Assembly: GCF_002364335.1 (NCBI RefSeq)
Contig: NZ_DEXW01000071.1
Location: forward strand, 1-60,103
Direction: 5' to 3'
DNA length: 60,103 nucleotides
Source of the DNA: Winogradskyella sp. UBA3174
GTDB lineage: Bacteria > Bacteroidota > Bacteroidia > Flavobacteriales > Flavobacteriaceae
The notes under the pieces were generated by a model. The model had not been told where the DNA came from, did no database searches, and saw only the letters and a list, made by a program, of their open reading frames with translations. The translations under genes were made by a program, and so were the position numbers. This document shows, piece by piece, positions 51,756 to 60,103 of the stretch (position 1 is its first letter; each line of letters starts with the position of its first letter).

Positions 51756-52535
51756 ATGAGTAACAATCCTATTGGCATATTTGATTCTGGTATTGGTGGC
51801 ACATCTATCTTTAAAGAGATACATGCGCTTTTACCTAATGAAACTATTATTTATCTTGCAGACAGTAAAAATGCACCTTACGGTAATAAATCTGAAGCTG
51901 AGATTTTACAACTAAGTATTAAAAACACAGAACTACTTATTAATAAGGGTTGTAAACTTATAGTAGTTGCTTGCAATACAGCTACTACCAATGCAATAGC
52001 TTATTTAAGATCTAATTATAATATTCCTTTTATTGGCATAGAACCTGCTATTAAACCTGCAGCACTTAATACACAATCTAAAGCTGTAGGGATTTTAGCC
52101 ACCAAGGGAACATTAAGTAGCCACCTATTTCATAAAACATCTGATTTATACGCTAACGGAATTAAGGTTGTAGAACAAATTGGCGAAGGCATTGTACCTC
52201 TAATTGAATCTGGTAAATTAGAATCAGAAGAGATGAGAGGTTTGCTTCAACTATATTTAAAACCAATGTTAGAAGCAGATATAGATTACTTAGTACTTGG
52301 TTGCACACATTATCCTTATCTAATACCTATGCTAACTGAAATGTTGCCTAAGCACGTTAAAATTATAGACTCTGGCTTGGCAGTTGCTAAACAAACAAAA
52401 GCCGTTTTAGAGACATCAGATTTATTAAATAAATCTAAAGAAAAATCATCAATTAAATTGTTTTCTAACGGAAAAATAACAATTCTAAATTCTATTTTAA
52501 ATCACCAATTTGAAACAGCTTTTCTTGATTTTTAA
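51756..52535 (+). CDS. murI: Glutamate racemase
   Basis: 259 aa. Makes D-glutamate for peptidoglycan. Both catalytic cysteines are in place: Cys73 in VVACNTATTNA and Cys183 in VLGCTHYPYL. GIFDSGIGGTSI and DSKNAPYGNKS form the substrate-binding N-terminal part. Full length and without unusual features. Confidence 0.97.
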   Translation: MSNNPIGIFDSGIGGTSIFKEIHALLPNETIIYLADSKNAPYGNKSEAEILQLSIKNTELLINKGCKLIVVACNTATTNAIAYLRSNYNIPFIGIEPAIKPAALNTQSKAVGILATKGTLSSHLFHKTSDLYANGIKVVEQIGEGIVPLIESGKLESEEMRGLLQLYLKPMLEADIDYLVLGCTHYPYLIPMLTEMLPKHVKIIDSGLAVAKQTKAVLETSDLLNKSKEKSSIKLFSNGKITILNSILNHQFETAFLDF

Positions 52536-52568
52536 TAAGATTCCTTATCTAAATATTACGAATACAGC

Positions 52569-52916
52569 ATGAAATTAATTTTTATATATAATGCGAATTC
52601 AGGAAGGTTAAATGCACTTTTACATGCTGGCCATAAATTATTTAGTCCGTCAACATATCCATGCAGTTTATGCGCTTTAACTTATGATACTGTTCGTGAA
52701 AACTCTACTTGGAAATCCTTTAGAAAAGAGACCAACTTAGAACTAGGATTTTATCATAAAGATGAATTTGAAACTAAGTTTCCTAAAGTAAATATGACGT
52801 ATCCGGCAGTTTTAAAACTTGAAAATAGTCAGCTTACAGTAATTATAAATGATGAAATTTTAAATGCTATTACAACTGTTGATGCTTTAATAGAAAAGTT
52901 AAAAATCACTCTTTAA
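52569..52916 (+). CDS. Conserved hypothetical protein with CxxC motif
   Basis: 115 aa, no signal peptide. The pattern KLIFIYNANSGRLNALLHAGHKLFSP followed by Cys32-x-x-Cys35 (PCSLCALTYD) suggests a thioredoxin-like or small redox/metal-binding fold. I know no function. Homologues have sometimes been labelled GTPase, but no P-loop is present here. Its last 11 bp overlap the end of the convergent carbonic-anhydrase-like gene. Confidence 0.75.
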   Translation: MKLIFIYNANSGRLNALLHAGHKLFSPSTYPCSLCALTYDTVRENSTWKSFRKETNLELGFYHKDEFETKFPKVNMTYPAVLKLENSQLTVIINDEILNAITTVDALIEKLKITL

Positions 52917-53421
52917 ACCAACCCGAATACTTAACATAATTATTAGCAATACGGTTTATTTCACCTGAAACTAACTCCTCACTAATATCCTTTATTTTTT
53001 TTGCTGGCATACCTGCATAAATACTGCCAGATTCTACCCTAGTATTTTGTGTAACTACTGCTCCTGCTGCAATGATGCTGTTACTTTCAATAACACAATC
53101 ATCCATAATAATACTTCCCATACCTACTAAAACATTATCTTCAATAGTACAGCCATGTACAATAGCATTATGTGCAATAGAGACATTGTTACCAATAGTC
53201 GTTGGTGATTTTTGATATGTTGCATGTATAATTGCTCCATCTTGAACATTCACCTTATTGCCCATTTTTATATAATGAACATCACCTCTAATAACAGCAT
53301 TAAACCAAACACTACATTCGCTACCCATAGTAACATCACCTACTATGGTTGCATTATCAGCGATATAACAATCTTCTGGTATTTGTGGGTGTATTCCTTT
53401 TACTGGTTTTATTATTGGCAT
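52906..53421 (-). CDS. Gamma-carbonic anhydrase-like hexapeptide-repeat protein
   Basis: 171 aa left-handed beta-helix protein. Hexapeptide repeats run through the middle (ATIVGDVTMGSECSVWFNAVIRG, NVQDGAIIHAT, GNNVSIAHNAIVHGCTIEDNVLVGMGS). The zinc-ligand histidines expected for gamma carbonic anhydrase are visible in IIHAT, IAHNA and IVHGC. YrdA/PaaY-like proteins of this type do not always show carbonic anhydrase activity, so the enzymatic assignment stays open. Confidence 0.9.
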   Translation of the reverse strand: MPIIKPVKGIHPQIPEDCYIADNATIVGDVTMGSECSVWFNAVIRGDVHYIKMGNKVNVQDGAIIHATYQKSPTTIGNNVSIAHNAIVHGCTIEDNVLVGMGSIIMDDCVIESNSIIAAGAVVTQNTRVESGSIYAGMPAKKIKDISEELVSGEINRIANNYVKYSGWFKE

Positions 53422-53539
53422 ATTTTAGATTTTGATTTGTTTGTTAATCATTAAAACGCTGACTTTTTTTTCAGCAGTGGCAATCTTTTAAATTTGAATT
53501 AAATTCACTAACCCCGTTTTTACTAAGGGATTTGATTTG

Positions 53540-54274
53540 TTATTTAAAGTAAGACAACAAATCAGATTTTTTTGATGCAGAGACCATAATCTCTTTTCCG
53601 TTGCTTAGTATTACACTTCCTCCTTTGCCTCTTACATACTTAACTACTTCGTTTACATTAACTAAATAACTCTTATGTACTCTTGCGAAATTAGCGTCTT
53701 TTAGACTTTCTTCAATATACTTTAAAGTTTTACTTACTAGCTTCTTTTTATTAGTACTAAGATGGATTTCCGTGTAGTTATCGTCTGCTTTGCAGTACAT
53801 AATATCTGCAGTTTCAATAACTTCAAAACCATCTTGTTGTGGTATGGTAATTTTGCCGTTTACCGAATTTGTTTTTGGCACCAATACAGCATCTTGCAAC
53901 GCGTCTTCTTTTGTTCTTATTTCAGTAACATAATCTACTGCCTTAATAAGTTCGTCTATAGAAATAGGCTTCATTAAATAATACGAAGCATGTGCATTTA
54001 GAGCATCAATGGCATAATGATTATAGGCTGTAACGAAAATAGTTTCAAAATCTATGTCACCTACTTTGTCTAGTAAATCAAATGCATTGCCATAAGGCAT
54101 TTCTACATCTAAAAATACAACGTCTAAATCGTTATTTCTGATGAGCACCAAAGCATCATCTACATTTGCTGCTTCACCCACTATTAAAATATTAGGGCAG
54201 TATTTAGTGAGATAATTTCTAAGAATCTCTCTACTTTTTTCTTCGTCTTCTACTAGGATGGCGTTTAGTTTCAT
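53540..54274 (-). CDS. LytTR-family response regulator
   Basis: 244 aa. N-terminal receiver with phospho-acceptor Asp56 (VVFLDVEMP), acidic residues near the start (VEDEEKS) and Lys in YYLMKPIS. C-terminal LytTR DNA-binding domain (about 140-244) with IMYCKADDNYTEIHLS and FARVHKSYLVNVNEV. It starts 2 bp after the end of the sensor kinase gene, so the two form one operon and a cognate pair. Target genes cannot be named. Confidence 0.95.
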   Translation of the reverse strand: MKLNAILVEDEEKSREILRNYLTKYCPNILIVGEAANVDDALVLIRNNDLDVVFLDVEMPYGNAFDLLDKVGDIDFETIFVTAYNHYAIDALNAHASYYLMKPISIDELIKAVDYVTEIRTKEDALQDAVLVPKTNSVNGKITIPQQDGFEVIETADIMYCKADDNYTEIHLSTNKKKLVSKTLKYIEESLKDANFARVHKSYLVNVNEVVKYVRGKGGSVILSNGKEIMVSASKKSDLLSYFK

Positions 54275-54276
54275 AC

Positions 54277-56454
54277 TTAATCTTTCTTTAATGTCACAAC
54301 GACTTTCGTCCCAGCATCTTCTGTAGTTTGAAAATCTGCGATTGTCACATCTACTTTATCTTTATACATTTCGTTTAAAATAGCGACACGCTTTTTTATA
54401 TTATTCATGCCTTTAGAGTTCTGCTTTTTCTGATGTTCAGTTTTTAAAGCTTTAGAACGTTCTCTTCCAATTCCATCATCGGAAATGGTAATGGTTAATT
54501 CGTCTTTAGATTGTTGATTTATAGCAATATTTAGATGACCTTTTTTAGTTTTATAGCGCAAACCATGCCATACTGCATTCTCAATATAAGGCTGCAATAA
54601 CATTGGTGGTATTTGAAATTCTTCAATATCAATAGTCTCATCGACTTCTATAGAATAATTAAATTTATCTTGAAATCTAAAATGTTCTAATTTAGTGTAT
54701 AAATCTAATAATTCAATTTCCTTTTTTAAGGGTATAAAATCTTCTTCACTATTTTCTAAAACAGATCGCATTAAACGCGAAAAATCTGAAAGATATTTAT
54801 TCGCAGTACGCTCATCATTAGTCGCAATAAAACTATTTACAGAATTTAATGCATTAAAGATAAAATGAGGATTCATCTGACTTCTTAAAGATTTTAAGGC
54901 CAATAAATTATTTGCTAGTCGTTGTTGCTTAATATATTTAAACATTAAATAGCCAGTAATGAGCAATAGCACCAAACCACTAATCAATGAGTAAATAATA
55001 AGTTGTTGGCGTTTATTACGTTCTTGAGTGAGTTCGTATTTACTGCGAGATAATGCACGATCACTTTCTAAAGATGTAATTCTGTTTTGTTGCTCTGCTA
55101 TATTTCTACTAAAACGCGCTGCTTGCGATATTTCTTGAATCCGCTTTGCATACAACTCATCCACAACATTTCTAAATTCGTAGTTATAGGCATTAGCTTT
55201 TTCTGTATTACCTAATATGGAGTTGGCTTCAGCAAGTTTACGGTTAGAATCTATTTCTACATCTAAATCTCCTTTCTCGCTGGCTTCTATTCTACTCTTT
55301 TCTAAGTATGGTATTGCATCGTCTGTCCTATTTTGTAGGAGAAGTGCATTTCCTATTTTATAATTTTGCTTTTGTGACGTTAATGGACTTTCGTTAGAAA
55401 TAACTGAATCTCTTTCAATGTCTTTAATATCATTTATAATCTCTTTTCTTAGTTGAATTTCACTCTCATAATCTTGGTTATCACTATTAAATTCTGCGAC
55501 TTTAACCTTTTCTTCAACAGAGCGTTTCTTATTTTCTTGAGCAGCTAAATTTAACGAGTTATCAAAATAGCCTTTAGCTTTATTTATCTCACCTTTTTTA
55601 TTATAAGCTTGGGCAATTTTAGAATTTAAGTCAGTAACTTTTGGTACTATTAAGTGTTCTTTTGCCACCTTAAGGCCTTCTTCATAGGAGCTGATAGCCT
55701 TTGGTATATTTTTAATTTCTAAATTAGCATCTCCGATACCTTCAAATAAAATGGTAGTTTCATAATTAGACAATCGCTCTTCTTTTAGATTCTCATAAGT
55801 AGATATACTATTTTGAAAATCATTATTCCTAAGGTAAGCTTTTCCAAGTTTTAGCTTTATTGAAGATGTCTCAGCATTCTGTATGCTAATTTTATAATTT
55901 GAAATTGCTAAATCGTATTGCTTCCAATACATATGAATATCACCTAAAACCTCATGAGCTTCTGCGCTTTGGCTTGGTGTTATTTCTACATTTAAGGCAT
56001 CACCAATAAATTTTATACTTTTTTCTGCATCTTTTTTTAAATATACATCTGCAGAATCAATCATTTGATTAAAGCGCATAGTAACACTATTACTTTTAGA
56101 GCGCCTAGAATAGCTGTCTTCTGATATGACTTTAATAGTAATACGTTCGTTCTTCTCTATGGTATGAAAAATAGTTTCAAAATCATTATGTCTTACGGTA
56201 AGTTTATCACCAATTTTAGCCTTTATTGTAAATTTTCCGTCTTTATTAGTTGTCGTATAACTTCCGTTATTCACCTCTATACTAACCTCTTCTACAGGCT
56301 TACGAGAACCTTGTATATATACTTCACCTCTTATGGTAAAAATCTCATCCTTATCTAATTTCTTAGCTTCATTATTTTGTCCGAAGCCTACAAAACCTAT
56401 CAAACAAAAAAGGACTACAATACTATATATTTTATGTGTTTTCACTTCTCCCAT
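54277..56454 (-). CDS. LytS-type sensor histidine kinase with TPR and carboxypeptidase-regulatory domains
   Basis: 725 aa. Signal/TM at the N-terminus, a carboxypeptidase-regulatory-like domain (about 40-105, FTIRGEVYIQGSRKPVEEVS), then TPR repeats (about 140-450) exposed to the periplasm, a membrane helix near 480-505, and a His_kinase domain with phospho-acceptor His530 in MNPHFIFNALNSVNSF. The ATPase part contains N-box PYIENAVWHGLRY and G-box SDDGIGRER. It is of the YehU/LytS type that pairs with LytTR regulators, here the gene just downstream. The signal is unknown. Confidence 0.93.
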   Translation of the reverse strand: MGEVKTHKIYSIVVLFCLIGFVGFGQNNEAKKLDKDEIFTIRGEVYIQGSRKPVEEVSIEVNNGSYTTTNKDGKFTIKAKIGDKLTVRHNDFETIFHTIEKNERITIKVISEDSYSRRSKSNSVTMRFNQMIDSADVYLKKDAEKSIKFIGDALNVEITPSQSAEAHEVLGDIHMYWKQYDLAISNYKISIQNAETSSIKLKLGKAYLRNNDFQNSISTYENLKEERLSNYETTILFEGIGDANLEIKNIPKAISSYEEGLKVAKEHLIVPKVTDLNSKIAQAYNKKGEINKAKGYFDNSLNLAAQENKKRSVEEKVKVAEFNSDNQDYESEIQLRKEIINDIKDIERDSVISNESPLTSQKQNYKIGNALLLQNRTDDAIPYLEKSRIEASEKGDLDVEIDSNRKLAEANSILGNTEKANAYNYEFRNVVDELYAKRIQEISQAARFSRNIAEQQNRITSLESDRALSRSKYELTQERNKRQQLIIYSLISGLVLLLITGYLMFKYIKQQRLANNLLALKSLRSQMNPHFIFNALNSVNSFIATNDERTANKYLSDFSRLMRSVLENSEEDFIPLKKEIELLDLYTKLEHFRFQDKFNYSIEVDETIDIEEFQIPPMLLQPYIENAVWHGLRYKTKKGHLNIAINQQSKDELTITISDDGIGRERSKALKTEHQKKQNSKGMNNIKKRVAILNEMYKDKVDVTIADFQTTEDAGTKVVVTLKKD

Positions 56455-56658
56455 TATTTGCTGGACTAAACTTACATACTTTATTTGGTTTCAAAAAATC
56501 AGCTTTCTACAATTTGAGTCATTTTATTAGCTAAAAAGACCGTGTCACTAAAATTACATTTCACTTTACTCACTCAAAGATACACTTTACTCATTGCTGT
56601 TTTTTTATGCTCTTTTTTCGACTGAGCTTTACACTATAAATCAAAAAACGGTAATCAA

Positions 56659-57690
56659 ATGAAAACAAACAATTTATCAGTTCTGCTCTTTATGTTTTGT
56701 AGCTATTGTGTTATAGCCCAACATAAAGGAAATTATAACCAAATTACACAAGATATTTCTCGACAGAATATTTTAACCTCAGGAAATGCCGCTATTTATA
56801 ATCCGGCAGTGCAACAACAAATTTATAAAGTTTTACAGCCCAGTAATGTATTAACTATAGATGTTAAAGCGCTTCAAAATGTAAGTGCAACAACTTACAC
56901 AGCAGTATTCAATATCTCACAAATTGGCCCTACTGCAGAGGATACAAACACATTAATGAAAGAACGTATCAATGCTATTAAAAAACGTTTAATTAGTACT
57001 GGCATTACTAAAAACGATATAGCTATAGATGTGATATCCTTTGTGCCTAGTTATGAAGTTGAAGTTACCAAAAAACTCTTTAGCAAAACGTATACTGAAG
57101 TTCCTAAAGGTTTTGAGTTACAGCAAAATATTCATATTCAGTTTGCAAAAACAAGTCAGTTTGAAGCTGTCTTAGAAGCTTGTGCTAAAAGTGAAGTTTA
57201 TAACCTTGTTAAGGTTGATTATTTTATTGAAAACATTCAAGCAGTTTACAAAAATCTTCAAGAGCAATTACTAAAACTTATTGAAGATAAAAAGGCTTAT
57301 TATAACGTTTTAGGGTTTGATTTATCTCAATATAACATTGCCATTGCAGACGACAAGTATTGTTATTTTCCTAAAGATTTCTACCAAAGCTATCAAGCTT
57401 ACAATAGTATTTCTTTTGATGCGCTCAAAACTAACAAAACTATCTCAACAGCTAAAAAGCAAACATCTTATTATTATCAACCTCTTACTTACGAGAAATA
57501 CGATGTCGTAATAAATCCTTCTATTCTAGAGCCTGTTGTACAAATAGGAATGAATATTAAACTCCTCTTTACACCAATGCCTAAAGAAAAGAAGCAACAA
57601 CCTATCACAAAAACAGAAATAGACCATAAATACTATGTGATATCGCCAAACGGTACCATAGATGTAAAAGAACTGAACACAAAAAATTAG
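56659..57690 (+). CDS. SIMPL (DUF541)-domain secreted protein
   Basis: 343 aa with signal peptide (ending VIAQ). Residues about 70-180 resemble the SIMPL/DUF541 fold (NTLMKERINAIKKRLIS, GITKNDIAIDVISFVP). The C-terminal half is not recognisable. It is followed 5 bp later by the VWA lipoprotein gene, so the pair is an operon. Periplasmic function unknown. Confidence 0.65.
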   Translation: MKTNNLSVLLFMFCSYCVIAQHKGNYNQITQDISRQNILTSGNAAIYNPAVQQQIYKVLQPSNVLTIDVKALQNVSATTYTAVFNISQIGPTAEDTNTLMKERINAIKKRLISTGITKNDIAIDVISFVPSYEVEVTKKLFSKTYTEVPKGFELQQNIHIQFAKTSQFEAVLEACAKSEVYNLVKVDYFIENIQAVYKNLQEQLLKLIEDKKAYYNVLGFDLSQYNIAIADDKYCYFPKDFYQSYQAYNSISFDALKTNKTISTAKKQTSYYYQPLTYEKYDVVINPSILEPVVQIGMNIKLLFTPMPKEKKQQPITKTEIDHKYYVISPNGTIDVKELNTKN

Positions 57691-57695
57691 AAATT

Positions 57696-58862
57696 ATGAA
57701 AATTGTATTAAAAACTTTAATTATTGCGTTGAGTATCGGAACATTCACATCTTGTAATGCAAACTCAAAAACAAAACCTGAAGATTTAGCAATCTCCAAA
57801 ACTATTATTGAAGCACCTTCAATATCTGAAAAACCAGAAATTAAAGTGGCTTTATTATTAGATACTAGTAATAGTATGGATGGCCTTATTGACCAAGCTA
57901 AAGCACAGTTATGGAAAATAGTAAACGAACTTTCTTATGCAAAATGTGAAGACCAAAATCCGAATTTAAAAATTGCGCTTTACGAATATGGAAATGATAA
58001 TCTAAATGCAGATGAGGGCTATTTAAGACAGGTCCTTAATTTTAGTGATGATCTCGATGAGATATCAAAATCGTTGTTTTCTTTAACCACAAGAGGTGGT
58101 AATGAATATTGTGGAAAAGTGATTCAGACAGCTTTAAAACAATTAAATTGGGAAGCCAATAATGACGATTTAAAACTAATATTCATAGCAGGAAATGAAC
58201 CTTATACGCAAGGAACGGTAAGTTATAAAGAAGCTTCAAAACTAGCACATCAAAATGATATTACAGTAAATACTATTTTTTGTGGTGACTATAACCAAGG
58301 AATATCTGGCTATTGGAAAGATGGTGCCGATTTAACTCACGGTAACTATATGGCTATTAACCAAAATAGAGCAACGGTGCATATCGCTTCTCCTTATGAT
58401 GATAGAATATTAGAATTAAATGAAAAGCTGAATAAAACATATGTGGCTTTCGGCTCTAATGGTAGCGCAAAAAAAGAAATGCAAGCTGAGCAAGATTCTA
58501 ATGCAATGGGTTACAATAAAGCAAATGCTGTTAGTAGAACAATAAGTAAAAGTTCTAGATTATATAAAAATAGTTCTTGGGATTTGGTTGATGCAGAAAA
58601 AGAACAAAGTTTCTCTTATGACGATCTAAACTACAGTCAGCTGCCTAAAGAATTAAAAGGAAAGAGTAAATCTGAAATTAAATCTTACATCAGTAAGAAA
58701 AGTAAAGAAAGATCAGCTTTACAAAAATTAATTGCAGAACTTAATAGTAAACGGAAGGATTATTTAACCAAAAAAACATCTAATACAGATAATGAACTTG
58801 AGAGTGCTATGGTAAAAGCCATAAAAACTCAAGCTCAAAAAAAGAATTACAAATGGGAATAA
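57696..58862 (+). CDS. VWA-domain lipoprotein
   Basis: 388 aa lipoprotein (Cys20, FTSC, followed by NANSK, not acidic, so likely periplasm-facing). Residues about 48-245 form a von Willebrand factor A domain with the MIDAS signature DTSNSMDG (Asp56-x-Ser58-x-Ser60) and TTRGGNEYCG downstream. The C-terminal third is highly charged (KELKGKSKSEIKSYISKKSK). Likely binds a partner protein through a metal ion. Linked by operon to the SIMPL protein. Confidence 0.88.
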   Translation: MKIVLKTLIIALSIGTFTSCNANSKTKPEDLAISKTIIEAPSISEKPEIKVALLLDTSNSMDGLIDQAKAQLWKIVNELSYAKCEDQNPNLKIALYEYGNDNLNADEGYLRQVLNFSDDLDEISKSLFSLTTRGGNEYCGKVIQTALKQLNWEANNDDLKLIFIAGNEPYTQGTVSYKEASKLAHQNDITVNTIFCGDYNQGISGYWKDGADLTHGNYMAINQNRATVHIASPYDDRILELNEKLNKTYVAFGSNGSAKKEMQAEQDSNAMGYNKANAVSRTISKSSRLYKNSSWDLVDAEKEQSFSYDDLNYSQLPKELKGKSKSEIKSYISKKSKERSALQKLIAELNSKRKDYLTKKTSNTDNELESAMVKAIKTQAQKKNYKWE

Positions 58863-58872
58863 TATGAAAAAG

Positions 58873-58901
58873 AAAAGGCTCAATTTACATTGAGCCTTTT
58901 T
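58873..58901. terminator. Bidirectional terminator
   Basis: AAAAGGCTCAA and TTGAGCCTTTT pair around a 6-nt loop, with A and T runs on both sides. It serves the VWA gene (plus) and the convergent PorP/SprF gene (minus). Confidence 0.87.
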
Positions 58902-58902
58902 A

Positions 58903-59913
58903 TTAGTTTATTGCAGGACAGTTACATTCGTACTTCTTTCTTCTACAATTAAAGTTATAACCTAATGTTATCTGATGAAAACCACCAGTATTAAAATTAA
59001 CGGTATTAGCTTGATAAGAATAGGTGTAAGCAAATACAAACTGATTATAATCCACACCTAAAAACGGTGTTATATATTGTAATTTCTGACTACTAACACC
59101 AGAGCCATCTACAAACTCAGCACCATCTAAACTTCGTCTATAAGATAATCCACCCCAAACTTTACCAAAATCCATTTCTTTATAAACCTTAGCATTAATA
59201 TCTATTGAAGATTCTTCTGTTGCATCTCTGTACATGTACATTATTGATGGTTCGTAACTCCACTCACTACCATACTTGCTAAAGGTATAACCTGTAGAAA
59301 ATAAGTAGGTTCTTAAGTTATCGAATTCAAAACCTTGGTTATTAAAGTTTATACCTTCATTATTAAGAATATTCTTTGCAGTAAAGTGCGCAAAGAAATT
59401 AACAAATTGATATGAAAACCCGAAATCAATATTAAAATTTGTTGCGCTTTGCTCAATACCTGCGATGGCTTGATCGAATTCACCAGGTGCTAAAAACTCT
59501 GTTTCATCTAATTTATATTGAAGAAAACCAGCACTTAAACCAAATGATAACATGTTTAAATCAATCTCATTTCTTGAAAACATTAAGTGGTAAGCAAATG
59601 TTAATTGACCACCAACAGTAGAATGATATCCGTTAGAATCATTAAAGAAGACACCACCAATAGCTACAGGAGAATCACCTATTCTTCCGTTTGCACTTAT
59701 TGTTTGTAAGCTTGGTGCGTTGTCAACACCAAACCATTGCTGTCTTGCCGTTAATCTTATTTTTGCACAATTAGCAACACCTGCCATTGAAGGATGTATT
59801 AAATAATAATTATCTGTTAAATAATCAGAATAAATAGGTATTCCTTCTTGAGCAAAACTAAAATTTGCAACAAATGCTATAAATGCTAATAAACAATACT
59901 TTTTTAATTTCAT
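58903..59913 (-). CDS. PorP/SprF-family type IX secretion-associated outer-membrane protein
   Basis: 336 aa with signal peptide (ending FSFAQ). Family landmarks: IPIYSDYLTDNYYLIHPSMAG at the mature N-terminus, RLTARQQWFGVDNAPSLQT, SPVAIGGVFFNDSNGYHS, and a barrel-like remainder ending ITLGYNFNCRRK. Such proteins sit in the outer membrane and are needed to retain specific T9SS type B cargo. It lies 7 bp after a gene encoding a type B sorting domain, which is very probably that cargo. Confidence 0.95.
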   Translation of the reverse strand: MKLKKYCLLAFIAFVANFSFAQEGIPIYSDYLTDNYYLIHPSMAGVANCAKIRLTARQQWFGVDNAPSLQTISANGRIGDSPVAIGGVFFNDSNGYHSTVGGQLTFAYHLMFSRNEIDLNMLSFGLSAGFLQYKLDETEFLAPGEFDQAIAGIEQSATNFNIDFGFSYQFVNFFAHFTAKNILNNEGINFNNQGFEFDNLRTYLFSTGYTFSKYGSEWSYEPSIMYMYRDATEESSIDINAKVYKEMDFGKVWGGLSYRRSLDGAEFVDGSGVSSQKLQYITPFLGVDYNQFVFAYTYSYQANTVNFNTGGFHQITLGYNFNCRRKKYECNCPAIN

Positions 59914-59920
59914 AATACTA

Positions 59921-60103
59921 TTATCGTTTCAAGGTAAAATGGGCTCTAAGTTCTTTACGTTGGTTGGTCAGTGGTTCGTCATACTCTACTGTAAACCAGT
60001 AATCAGTGGTTGGCATCATATTGCCGTTAAACGTTCCATCCCAACCTGGTCCTGTCGGACTAATCTGCTTCAGCAACTTGCCGTAGCGGTCAAATATATA
60101 AAT
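59921..60103 (-). CDS. 3' end of a T9SS type B (CHU_C) cargo protein
   Basis: The last 60 codons of a frame running off the window. The translation contains IFDRYGKLLKQISP, GWDGTFNG, MPTTDYWFTVEY and a terminal LRAHFTLKR, the standard gliding-motility-type C-terminal sorting domain recognised by the type IX secretion system. Its large N-terminal part lies outside the window. It is 7 bp before the PorP/SprF gene, the usual cargo-anchor pairing. Confidence 0.92.
   Translation of the reverse strand: MYIFDRYGKLLKQISPTGPGWDGTFNGNMMPTTDYWFTVEYDEPLTNQRKELRAHFTLKR

Noticed and set aside
52569..52916. GTPase assignment for the 115-aa protein
   Set aside because: No Walker A or other GTPase motif is present in the translation.
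1..60103. CRISPR array, insertion sequences or integrated elements
   Set aside because: No regularly spaced repeats, transposase motifs, or tRNA-adjacent integrase were seen; both tRNA genes are intact with no duplicated 3' end nearby.

Overview
The window is about 60 kb of AT-rich chromosome from a member of the Flavobacteriaceae (Bacteroidota), most likely marine. Supporting signs are a SusC/SusD pair, many lipoproteins with acidic residues just after the lipobox cysteine, a short primary sigma factor lacking region 1.1, TAnnTTTG-type promoters, a PorP/SprF protein beside a T9SS type B sorting domain, and a FolK-deoxynucleoside kinase fusion. I see no transposase, integrase, CRISPR array, rRNA or prophage.

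Left third (46-23453, all minus strand): a polysaccharide utilisation locus (PUL) for beta-1,3-glucan of the laminarin type. In transcription order it holds a membrane-spanning propeller/Y_Y_Y/LuxR-HTH regulator; SusC; SusD; a surface glycan-binding lipoprotein with two PKD-like domains and three tandem binding modules; a second candidate glycan-binding lipoprotein; a rho-independent terminator; a clan GH-A glycosidase fused to an outer-membrane beta-barrel; a binding lipoprotein; a GH16 laminarinase; a PKD-CBM lipoprotein; a GH149-like cytoplasmic phosphorylase; a cytoplasmic GH17; and a lipoprotein GH17. The terminator splits the locus into two transcription units. Each unit begins with nearly the same promoter-proximal module (two TTGTAT repeats 11 bp apart, then a -7-like box), a good candidate for the regulator's operator. 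The proposed flow is surface cutting and binding (GH16, SGBPs, SusCD), periplasmic trimming (lipoprotein GH17, possibly the barrel-fused enzyme), then cytoplasmic transglycosylation or hydrolysis plus phosphorolysis (GH17 + GH149) giving glucose 1-phosphate.

Middle (23454-44162): a structured 567-bp intergenic region, tRNA-Leu(UAA) and tRNA-Gly(GCC), mutS, a SpoU-type RNA methyltransferase, a SAM methyltransferase, folK-dNK, a queuosine-precursor transporter, an AsmA-like protein, the primary sigma factor, rpsU, a DUF2797 protein, a GH3-type acyl-adenylating enzyme, a PD40 protein, clpX, clpP, tig, a small holin-like membrane protein, an alpha/beta hydrolase and pdxJ.

Right (44253-60103): an envelope-biogenesis run on the plus strand (CBS protein, nadK, DUF6089, uppS, bamA, two OmpH/Skp chaperones, murI), a conserved hypothetical, a gamma-carbonic anhydrase-like protein, a LytTR/LytS-type two-component system, a SIMPL + VWA gene pair, and at the edge a PorP/SprF gene behind the 3' end of a gene for a T9SS type B cargo protein.

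The most novel material is in the PUL: the glycosidase-barrel fusion, the repeated operator/promoter module, and the split of paralogous GH17 enzymes between envelope and cytoplasm.
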